Of a DNA stretch of 7,873 nucleotides, positions 1 to 5,038 are shown piece after piece. Both the position numbers and the translations under genes were made by a program. The notes under the pieces are model-generated. The model had not been told where the DNA came from, made no database searches, and worked only from the letters and a program-made list of their open reading frames with translations. Positions within the stretch are counted from its first letter, which is position 1; each line of letters opens with the position of its first letter. The DNA comes from UBA7692 sp964552715 (GTDB lineage: Bacteria > Bacteroidota > Bacteroidia > Chitinophagales > LD1): NCBI GenBank assembly GCA_964552715.1, contig CAZKHZ010000174.1, positions 1-7,873 of the forward strand, written 5' to 3'.

Positions 1-260
1 TTGTAATGTGTTGTAAAATTTTCTTTCAACCACGACTGAATATTTAATGTAAAATGAATGAATGAATCTGCCTGTTGCATTTCGTTCGCCAATTTTATTT
101 TCTCTTGCTCCATGCGTAACGAATCTTCTTTCAATTTCGCAATTGAATCTTCAGCAATAACCAAAGAATCAATCTGCCAGTCCTGCAAAATATTTTGCTG
201 AGCAAATGATTTTGTAGTAATGAAAATGATAAGAGTAAAAAGAATGTATCGCACAATCAC
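1..260 (-). CDS. Secreted protein of unknown function, N-terminal part only
   Basis: The minus-strand frame stays open from a GTG at 260-258 to the left edge, giving 86 codons of an incomplete gene. Residues 1-20 form a classical signal peptide: a basic start (VIVRY), a hydrophobic stretch (ILFTLIIFIT) and an ...SFA-QQ cleavage site, so the product is exported. After the signal comes a charged, Glu/Lys/Gln-rich segment (about residues 31-65, for example EDSIAKLKEDSLRMEQEK) that should be helical and may be a short coiled coil, then SFIHFTLNIQSWLKENF. I do not recognise a family. No ATG exists in frame between the upstream stop (360-362) and this point. The start is GTG 260, or GTG 254 two codons later (giving MRYILF after fMet). 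A -7-like box ending 4 nt before 260 favours 260. The gene lies 111 bp downstream of the Omp85 gene on the same strand, and I infer nothing about function from that. Confidence 0.72.
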   Translation of the reverse strand, partial: MIVRYILFTLIIFITTKSFAQQNILQDWQIDSLVIAEDSIAKLKEDSLRMEQEKIKLANEMQQADSFIHFTLNIQSWLKENFTTHY

Positions 261-264
261 GCAG

Positions 265-272
265 CAATTATA
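265..272 (-). promoter_or_regulatory. Possible -7 box (TATAATTG) of the partial secreted-protein gene
   Basis: Read on the minus strand, TATAATTG matches the Bacteroidota -7 consensus TAnnTTTG at all but one fixed position. It ends 4 nt before GTG 260, the same spacing seen at three other genes here. No clear TTTG -33 element is visible. A single such match in AT-rich DNA could be chance. Confidence 0.35.
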
Positions 273-280
273 GTAATAGG

Positions 281-367
281 TTTGGTGAAAAATATTTATG
301 ATGTAAGATGTGTTTACGTAAGATACTGATAGGCGTAGGAATGTTTGACAGTAATAGTTTCACCAAA
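281..367. repeat. 10-bp perfect inverted repeat with 67-nt spacer
   Basis: TTTGGTGAAA (281-290) and TTTCACCAAA (358-367) are exact reverse complements. They bracket most of the gap between the Omp85 stop codon (374-372) and the start of the next minus-strand gene (260). In RNA they could close a long stem around a 67-nt loop; in DNA they could be paired protein-binding sites. The stem has no GC-rich core and no adjacent U tract, so it does not look like a standard intrinsic terminator. Confidence 0.45.
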
Positions 368-371
368 ATTT

Positions 372-2132
372 TTAAAAATAATTTACGTAACCAAAGTGAA
401 TTTTGCTGTTACGAAAACTTAATTTAGAATCAGCTTTTTGTCCAAGCGCGTAAGTAACTGCAAATATGCCCGCTTTAGTTTCAAGTGATGCGCCTGCTCC
501 AAAACCGAATGGAAGATCGGAACGTTTTTTATCCAATACATTTTCTACAACTGCTGTATTAAAGAATGTATAGAAGTAAGCATTTTTTGAGAGCAAAAAA
601 CGATACTCGAAATTAAGCATTGCAAAATATTGAGTGATGATAGATTCTTCTGTAAAGCCTCTAAGTGTTGCTAATCCACCCAACCTATATTTTTCATTTT
701 CAAAAATTGTGGGGCTATGAAAATACTTACCTTTAAATCCAGTGAGCACTGTCATTCGCTTTGTGATGCGCCAAAATTTTTCAACTGAAAGAAAAAATTG
801 TACCTGATAATTTCTTGTGCCGATGCTATCATACAAGTATGAAAATGTTTCGCCTGTTTTTTCATCTCTCAAATCATTGATGGTTGAATTTCGCTTTAGG
901 CGTTTTTCGCCAGCGGCACCTCCTACATTTATGTTCCAACCCCTTGTTGGATTAAAACGATAATCCAAATTCATATAGTTGTATTCCAATGCAAATTCAT
1001 TCGTGTTTACATCAATTGAATTTGGCAATCGTCTGTTGAATTTGATAAAGTTGGTGTCTGTATTCAACACAATTGTCGTCTTTTGTTTCAGCGATGCCTT
1101 GATATAATTCATGCCGGCAAACTGATAACGAATACCAAAGTCTCTATCAATATCCAACCAGCTTGTATCGCGCTTGAATAACTCAAAACGCACATCCACT
1201 CCAAGCGGCAAACCAAATAAGTAAGGAAATGCAATCATTGCTTTCAGCACTTGTGTTTTGGGCAAAGTTTTATTCCACTCAATATTGAACTGCTCGCCAA
1301 AACCCAACACACTAAACAAATGCAATTTTGCTTCGCCAGTTATAAGCACCCTCTGCCCTGCACCACCTGGCAACACTCCCAAAAAAAAATTAAACACACT
1401 TGATTTTTTATTGCGCAGATAAAGTTGTGTGGTTGCTTTTTCCTTATCAAAAAGTATAGTTTGTTTTTGTGATTGCTCAACAAATTGCAGCGCATTAATT
1501 CTTTGATCAATTGCCTTCACCTTACTTTCATCATAAGGTTTGCCGCTCTTTATGCCTAAGTAACTCGAAATAAACTTTCGCTTTACCCTAACCTTATCCA
1601 TCAATTGAATGGAATCGAATAAAAAATATTCGTGTTTATCTAAAGCAATAATTGCCGATGACGGCTCGGTTGAAAAACTATCTAAATAAACTTCTGCAAA
1701 AGGGTAGCCTCTGTTTTCAGCATTGGTGAGCAAACGCGATTGCAACTTTTCTATTTCCTGAATTGATAGCTTCTGTTCCTGCTTCTGAGATTTAAATCCA
1801 ACTTCTCGCAAAAATGACTGTTCAACATTTCCTCTCCGTATATTAAAGGAAGATACTTTTTGACCTATAAAAAATCGCGCTTCACAATTGGCACTATTAC
1901 ACAATATAGTATCTAAAGAAGCAGCCACAAAACCTGCGCTTTTTATTTTAAGTAGCAATTTGGTAAGCAACTTTTTGAACTCAAGAGAATCTTTGGCAGT
2001 TGATTTAGTTTGAAATTTTTTTGAAAAAAAATCTTGTGTAGTGTCTATCGCAACCAACTTTATAGTTAGCGATTGCTGTGCGTGAACAGACACTAAAACG
2101 CATAAAAAAAACAGCAAATGAAGATGTCGCAC
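372..2132 (-). CDS. BamA/TamA-family (Omp85) outer-membrane barrel protein
   Basis: This 586-residue protein is predicted to sit in the outer membrane and to insert or translocate other proteins or lipids there; its exact client is not visible. Residues 1-18 are a signal peptide ending VHA-QQ. Residues about 20-240 look like POTRA-type domains: one includes LLTNAENRGYPFAEVYLDS (134-152), a second begins FLFDSIQL (170-177) and ends near LYLRNKKSS. From about residue 245 the sequence alternates polar and hydrophobic residues like a beta-barrel. It carries the Omp85 motif NPTRGW (394-399), the conserved loop-6 motif LGGLATLRGF (484-493, key R491) and a C-terminal aromatic residue (F586), a signature of barrel proteins. 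At 586 residues it is shorter than BamA and nearer to TamA or small Bacteroidota Omp85 proteins. It is not the main BamA unless the genome lacks a longer one. The start is GTG at 2132; an in-frame TGA lies two codons upstream, so no earlier start is possible. The overlapping ATG at 2134 is out of frame and soon hits a stop. Confidence 0.9.
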   Translation of the reverse strand: MRHLHLLFFLCVLVSVHAQQSLTIKLVAIDTTQDFFSKKFQTKSTAKDSLEFKKLLTKLLLKIKSAGFVAASLDTILCNSANCEARFFIGQKVSSFNIRRGNVEQSFLREVGFKSQKQEQKLSIQEIEKLQSRLLTNAENRGYPFAEVYLDSFSTEPSSAIIALDKHEYFLFDSIQLMDKVRVKRKFISSYLGIKSGKPYDESKVKAIDQRINALQFVEQSQKQTILFDKEKATTQLYLRNKKSSVFNFFLGVLPGGAGQRVLITGEAKLHLFSVLGFGEQFNIEWNKTLPKTQVLKAMIAFPYLFGLPLGVDVRFELFKRDTSWLDIDRDFGIRYQFAGMNYIKASLKQKTTIVLNTDTNFIKFNRRLPNSIDVNTNEFALEYNYMNLDYRFNPTRGWNINVGGAAGEKRLKRNSTINDLRDEKTGETFSYLYDSIGTRNYQVQFFLSVEKFWRITKRMTVLTGFKGKYFHSPTIFENEKYRLGGLATLRGFTEESIITQYFAMLNFEYRFLLSKNAYFYTFFNTAVVENVLDKKRSDLPFGFGAGASLETKAGIFAVTYALGQKADSKLSFRNSKIHFGYVNYF

Positions 2133-2136
2133 ATTT

Positions 2137-2144
2137 CAAAAGTA
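2137..2144 (-). promoter_or_regulatory. -7 promoter box (TACTTTTG) of the Omp85 gene
   Basis: TACTTTTG on the minus strand is an exact match to the Bacteroidota -7 consensus TAnnTTTG. It ends 4 nt before the GTG start at 2132, so transcription would begin on or next to the start codon, giving a leaderless mRNA. I see no clear -33 TTTG at the expected distance, so the call rests on the -7 match and its position. Confidence 0.5.
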
Positions 2145-2266
2145 AGAAAGATGTTACCACTTATTAGATAATGAAACTCCATTCCCGTTAAGAGATTCAA
2201 AATTTATTGTTGAATTTTAAACCGAGCTTGTGCAGAACTCAATTTATGAATAGGGATTTTGAGCAA

Positions 2267-2274
2267 CATATTCG
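2267..2274 (+). promoter_or_regulatory. Possible -7 box (CATATTCG) of the thioesterase gene
   Basis: CATATTCG differs from TAnnTTTG at the first and seventh positions but shares the TTCG end seen before panD and the M1 peptidase. It ends exactly 4 nt before ATG 2279. On its own it is weak; the repeated spacing is the reason to list it. It also supports ATG 2279 over the upstream ATG 2246. Confidence 0.3.
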
Positions 2275-2278
2275 CATC

Positions 2279-2686
2279 ATGTTCACGCACGAAATGCAAA
2301 TACGAGTTCGCTATGGCGACACTGACAAAATGGGTTATGTCTATTATGGCAACTATCCTTATTACTATGAAATTGCCCGTGCAGAAGCAATTCGCGCATT
2401 GGGTGTTTCTTACAAATCTATTGAAGACACAGGTGTTGTGATGCCCGTAACGCGCATGAATATCAAATATATTCAACCTGCCTTTTATGATGAGCTTCTT
2501 ACTATAAAAGTTACCATTCCAGAACTACCAGGGCGGATTATTGTTTTCAACTATGAAGTGATTAATGAAACCGGAAAGCGATTGAACGAAGGCGAAACGT
2601 GCCTTATTTTTTTAGATACCAAAACAAATTTAGTTACCAGAACTCCTGAAATTTTACTTGAAAAACTAAAGCCATTTTTTGAATAA
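2279..2686 (+). CDS. Acyl-CoA thioesterase, YbgC/4HBT hotdog family
   Basis: A 135-residue cytoplasmic enzyme of the single-hotdog 4-hydroxybenzoyl-CoA thioesterase superfamily, expected to hydrolyse acyl-CoA or acyl-ACP thioesters; the substrate cannot be read from sequence. The signature RVRYGDTDKMGYVYYGNY spans residues 9-26, with the catalytic-type Asp at D16 of DTD. The His common in YbgC (VYHxNY) is Tyr here (VYYGNY), as I recall for many Bacteroidota homologues. It is followed by the long helix EIARAEAIRALG and the strand pair around MPVTRMNIKYIQPAFYDE. Length fits the family (about 130-140). Start choice: ATG 2279 gives the usual compact N-terminus (MFTHEMQIRVRY); ATG 2246 would add 11 residues with no family match, and ATG 2294 would shorten it to 130. 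The cysteine-rich gene follows after 18 bp, probably co-transcribed. Confidence 0.9.
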   Translation: MFTHEMQIRVRYGDTDKMGYVYYGNYPYYYEIARAEAIRALGVSYKSIEDTGVVMPVTRMNIKYIQPAFYDELLTIKVTIPELPGRIIVFNYEVINETGKRLNEGETCLIFLDTKTNLVTRTPEILLEKLKPFFE

Positions 2687-2704
2687 CCTTGATTTACAAT
2701 AAAT

Positions 2705-3007
2705 ATGAATGTTGAACTTTCTGTTTGCGAAAGATGTGGTGGTGGATTTGAATGCAATCCGCAAAATATCAGCGCGTGCCATTGCAGCAGTGTTCAGTTA
2801 CACGAGTTGGAACGAAAATTTATTGCCTTAAAGCATACCAATTGTCTTTGCGGTAAATGCTTGAATGATTTAAAAAATGAGTTCTTGAACATGAGAGAAT
2901 ATTACGTTGAGAACGGCTTTTATGTTTTTACTGAAAAGTTTTTGCTTAAACGCGGTTTTTGTTGCAAAAATGGCTGTAGGCATTGCCCTTATGCGTTTAG
3001 TAAGTAA
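2705..3007 (+). CDS. Small 12-cysteine protein: Cys_rich_CWC domain fused to DUF5522
   Basis: A 100-residue protein with no signal peptide, so probably cytoplasmic; its function is unknown. Two parts are visible. Residues 6-53 resemble the cysteine-rich CWC family: CERCGGGFEC (C8, C11, C17), then CHC (C25, C27; the family's central Trp is His here), then CLCGKC (C47, C49, C52). Residues 64-98 resemble DUF5522: REYYVENGFYVFTEKFLLKRG followed by CCKNGCRHCPY (C86, C87, C91, C94). As I recall, these families are usually separate small neighbouring genes in Bacteroidota; here they are one open frame. The spaced Cys pairs suggest binding of zinc or another metal, but that is inference. It starts at ATG 2705, 18 bp after the thioesterase stop, and is likely in the same transcript. 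The family names are recalled from memory, not from a search. Confidence 0.82.
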   Translation: MNVELSVCERCGGGFECNPQNISACHCSSVQLHELERKFIALKHTNCLCGKCLNDLKNEFLNMREYYVENGFYVFTEKFLLKRGFCCKNGCRHCPYAFSK

Positions 3008-3069
3008 TGCAATTTTAATAGCTAACAATGAAGTTGCGTTGAACAATAGTTATCTGTGTAAGATTATTC

Positions 3070-3077
3070 TACTTTCG
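3070..3077 (+). promoter_or_regulatory. Possible -7 box (TACTTTCG) of panD
   Basis: TACTTTCG matches TAnnTTTG except for C at the seventh position and is identical to the box before the M1 peptidase gene; both continue as TACTTTCGC. It ends 8 nt before ATG 3086, so any leader would be only a few bases. It lies in the 78-bp gap after the cysteine-rich gene, which otherwise holds nothing recognisable. TTG triplets at 3034 and 3039 are too far upstream to be a well-spaced -33 element. Confidence 0.4.
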
Positions 3078-3085
3078 CGCCCGTC

Positions 3086-3436
3086 ATGCTACTTACAGTT
3101 TACAAATCGAAAATTCACCGCGCCACGGTTACACAGGCAGACCTTAATTATATTGGTTCCATCACCATAGATGAAAACCTCATGGAAGCCTCCAATATTG
3201 TTGAACACGAAAAAGTTCAAATTGTGAATGTTAACAATGGCGAACGCATCGAAACTTATGTAATTAAGGGCGAACGCGGCAGCGGCATTGTTTGCCTAAA
3301 TGGTCCAGCAGCTCGCAAAGTTGCTGTTGGCGACATTGTGATTATCATTTCTTATTTGATGGTTACACCCGAAGAATACAAACAGCATTTGCCTGTTACA
3401 GTGCACCTGAATGCCGCCAATCAACTTACAGATTAA
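3086..3436 (+). CDS. panD: Aspartate 1-decarboxylase proenzyme
   Basis: PanD converts L-aspartate to beta-alanine and CO2 in the cytoplasm, supplying the beta-alanine half of pantothenate for coenzyme A. The 116-residue proenzyme carries the self-cleavage site Gly24-Ser25 (YIGS), where Ser25 becomes the N-terminal pyruvoyl group. Other residues known from the E. coli enzyme are present at the same numbers: K9, H11, Y22, R54, Y58 and N72 (in LNGPAA). The GDIVIIISY strand near residue 82-90 is typical. It is about 10 residues shorter than the E. coli enzyme at the C-terminus, which is within family range. The start at ATG 3086 places the cleavage site exactly at 24/25. The membrane-protein gene begins 3 nt after the stop, so the two are probably co-transcribed. 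No panC or panB lies in the window. Confidence 0.97.
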   Translation: MLLTVYKSKIHRATVTQADLNYIGSITIDENLMEASNIVEHEKVQIVNVNNGERIETYVIKGERGSGIVCLNGPAARKVAVGDIVIIISYLMVTPEEYKQHLPVTVHLNAANQLTD

Positions 3437-3439
3437 ACA

Positions 3440-4447
3440 TTGAAAAAACTCTTCAATAACATACTGAAATTTTCCCTCTCATTAGGCTTGGGATTGTTTT
3501 TAGTATGGTTGGCAGTGCGCAACCTTACGCCCGAAGATATTGCGAAAATGAAAGATGCACTTTTGCGCACCAATTATTGGTGGTTAGGACTTGGATTATT
3601 TGTTGGTTTTTTTAGTAACTTTTTGCGCGCATTGCGCTGGCGCTTGCTATTGCAACCTTTAGGCTACAATCCAAGTATTGCCAATACTGCTTATGCAGTA
3701 AACATTATGTATTTCGGTAATCTTGCTTTTCCGCGCTTAGGCGAAATATCGCGCTGTGCCTTACTTTCGCGCTACGAAAAAATTCCTTTAGATAAAACTA
3801 TAGGCACCATGATTATTGAGCGATTGGTGGATGTTGTTTCACTTTTACTTGTGGGAGTTTATCTTTTTATATCGCAGTACGATGTGCTTGCCGGATATTT
3901 TGAAACTACTTTTTTCAATAAACAAAATGCAAGCAATACTGCTTGGATAAAATGGGTGGTATTAGGTGCAGGTGTAACATTTGCGTTTGTTGGTTGGTTG
4001 CTTTTAAAACGCTTTCGTCACAATCCCTTTTTCCAAAAAATTTGGATGCGCGTTGAGGGTTTATTGGAAGGTGTGAAAAGTATTTTGCAATTGAAAAATC
4101 CTTGGCTGTTTGTTTTTTATAGTGTCGCGATTTGGATGAGTTATGCGTTGTTGGGTTATGTATGTTTCTTTTCATTGAGTGAAACTGCCGGGCTTAGTTT
4201 CAACACCGCTTTGGCGCAAACTTTCTTTGGTGGCTTTGCTTATATTGCAACACAAGGCGGCATTGGTGCTTATCCTTTGGTGGTGCAAGCAGTAATGATG
4301 TTGTATGGTGTAGAAGGAACTATTGGCTATACTTTTGGTTGGATTGTGTGGGTGTTGCAGACTTTACTGGTGATAGCAACAGGCTTAGGTTCTTTGGTAT
4401 TGATTGCAACTACGAATAAGATTGGCGAACATTCAACAGCAGAATAG
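3440..4447 (+). CDS. LPG_synthase_TM / UPF0104 (YbhN-type) integral membrane protein
   Basis: A 335-residue polytopic inner-membrane protein of the family that includes the membrane half of MprF (lysylphosphatidylglycerol flippase) and YbhN/AglD-type proteins. It lacks the cytoplasmic aminoacyl-transferase domain, so it is not a lysyl-PG synthase; a lipid-translocation role is plausible but unproven. Hydrophobic segments lie at about 8-26, 46-65, 82-98, 128-146, 171-190, 222-245, 260-285 and 296-323. Family motifs are NFLRALRWRLLL (60-71), GNLAFPRLGEISR (93-105), ERLVD (127-131) and GGIGAYP (273-279). The start is TTG at 3440, 3 nt after the panD stop. The next Met (M37) would remove the first membrane segment, so I prefer the TTG. 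Placement directly after panD suggests translational coupling. The family is clear; the substrate is not. Confidence 0.88.
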   Translation: MKKLFNNILKFSLSLGLGLFLVWLAVRNLTPEDIAKMKDALLRTNYWWLGLGLFVGFFSNFLRALRWRLLLQPLGYNPSIANTAYAVNIMYFGNLAFPRLGEISRCALLSRYEKIPLDKTIGTMIIERLVDVVSLLLVGVYLFISQYDVLAGYFETTFFNKQNASNTAWIKWVVLGAGVTFAFVGWLLLKRFRHNPFFQKIWMRVEGLLEGVKSILQLKNPWLFVFYSVAIWMSYALLGYVCFFSLSETAGLSFNTALAQTFFGGFAYIATQGGIGAYPLVVQAVMMLYGVEGTIGYTFGWIVWVLQTLLVIATGLGSLVLIATTNKIGEHSTAE

Positions 4448-4454
4448 TTACTTG

Positions 4455-4472
4455 GTCTGACATTTGTCAGAC
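4455..4472. terminator. Perfect 8-bp hairpin after the membrane-protein gene
   Basis: GTCTGACA-TT-TGTCAGAC is an exact inverted repeat beginning 8 nt after the TAG at 4447. In RNA it can form a 7-bp stem with an ATTT loop. There is no run of U directly after it (TTCATTTACACC follows), so it may be a weak terminator, an mRNA 3'-end protecting hairpin or a protein-binding palindrome for the rfaE2 promoter region. I favour transcript-end function because of its position just past a stop codon. Confidence 0.5.
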
Positions 4473-4502
4473 TTCATTTACACCAAAAAATAAATAATCA
4501 CT

Positions 4503-4510
4503 CACCTTAG
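4503..4510 (+). promoter_or_regulatory. Weak -7-like box upstream of rfaE2
   Basis: CACCTTAG resembles the other boxes in the window (pattern nAnnTTNG) but misses the consensus TAnnTTTG at two fixed positions. It ends 18 nt before ATG 4529, in the only intergenic stretch from which rfaE2 could have its own promoter. Low confidence. Confidence 0.2.
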
Positions 4511-4528
4511 CAATATCAAAAATTATTG

Positions 4529-5002
4529 ATGAATTCTTCAAAACATTATTCTCTTGACGCATTACTTGCAACGGTTTCCAAATGGAAATTGCAGGGCGAA
4601 AAAATAGTGTTCACGAATGGTTGTTTTGATGTATTTCATGCTGGTCATGCTTTTATTTTAAACACAGCAAAAACCTTTGGCACGAAACTAATTGTAGGCT
4701 TAAACAGCGACAGTTCTATTACTAATCTAAAAGGCACTTCGCGCCCAATCAACAAAGAGCAAAACAGAGTTTATGTTTTATCGTCATTAGAGGCTGTAGA
4801 TGCTATTGTTGTGTTTGATGTTGCAACGCCTTTAGAATTGATAAAAGCCATTCAACCGAATATATTGGTGAAGGGCGGAGATTATGCCATAGAAAGTATT
4901 GTGGGTGCTAAAGAAGTATTGGCAAATGGCGGAAAGGTGGAAGTTGTGCCTTTGGTAGATGGCTTGTCTTCGAGTAAAATAATTGAAGGACTCGAATTAT
5001 AG
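4529..5002 (+). CDS. rfaE2: D-glycero-beta-D-manno-heptose 1-phosphate adenylyltransferase (RfaE domain II)
   Basis: A 157-residue cytoplasmic nucleotidyltransferase that, by family, joins AMP from ATP to heptose 1-phosphate to make ADP-heptose for lipopolysaccharide core or other surface glycans. It corresponds to the C-terminal half of HldE/RfaE, here as a separate gene. Visible motifs are FTNGCFDVFHAGH (28-40, with the HxGH nucleotidyl-transfer motif at 37-40), VGLNSDSS (56-63), LKGTSRPI (67-74), ILVKGGDY (112-119), VGAKEV (125-130) and the ISSTxII-like GLSSSKII (145-152). Length fits a stand-alone domain. Start at ATG 4529; the TTG codon just before it would only add one residue. The heptose kinase half (rfaE1/hldA) and the isomerase, phosphatase and epimerase genes are not in this window. 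Related cytidylyltransferases (GlpF/TagD-like) share HxGH, but the KGGDY and SSSKII motifs favour RfaE2. Confidence 0.93.
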   Translation: MNSSKHYSLDALLATVSKWKLQGEKIVFTNGCFDVFHAGHAFILNTAKTFGTKLIVGLNSDSSITNLKGTSRPINKEQNRVYVLSSLEAVDAIVVFDVATPLELIKAIQPNILVKGGDYAIESIVGAKEVLANGGKVEVVPLVDGLSSSKIIEGLEL

Positions 5003-5026
5003 GGGCTTTCTTTTTTGCAACATCCT

Positions 5027-5034
5027 TACTTTCG
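5027..5034 (+). promoter_or_regulatory. -7-like box (TACTTTCG) of the M1 peptidase gene
   Basis: TACTTTCG matches TAnnTTTG with one substitution, is identical to the box before panD, and ends 4 nt before ATG 5039. It lies in the short 36-bp gap after rfaE2. A TTTG at 5014-5017 is too close to serve as a normally spaced -33 element. If active, the peptidase mRNA would be leaderless. Confidence 0.42.
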
Positions 5035-5038
5035 CCCC

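Noticed and set aside
53..67. Tetranucleotide repeat (AATG, 3.75 copies) in the partial secreted-protein gene
   Set aside because: Too few copies for likely slippage-driven phase variation; it fits ordinary coding sequence (Ser-Phe-Ile-His-Phe).
1..260. Skp/OmpH chaperone next to a BamA-type gene
   Set aside because: Skp genes often neighbour bamA and this fragment has a signal peptide and charged helix, but I see no Skp sequence features and the gene is incomplete.
313..390. Two copies of TTTACGTAA (313-321 and 382-390), each holding the palindrome TTACGTAA
   Set aside because: The second copy encodes the conserved C-terminal GYVNYF end of the Omp85 protein, so coincidence is the simpler explanation.
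2204..2476. Minus-strand open frame of 90 codons opposite the thioesterase gene
   Set aside because: It is the antisense of a clear 4HBT enzyme, has no recognisable motif and shifts with the codon structure of the real gene.
3440..4447. Full MprF (lysylphosphatidylglycerol synthase)
   Set aside because: The protein ends after the membrane domain at 335 residues, with no aminoacyl-transferase domain.
5015..5038. TTG 5015 as the start of the M1 peptidase
   Set aside because: It would place eight polar and aromatic residues before an otherwise perfect signal peptide, and the -7-like box overlaps this segment.
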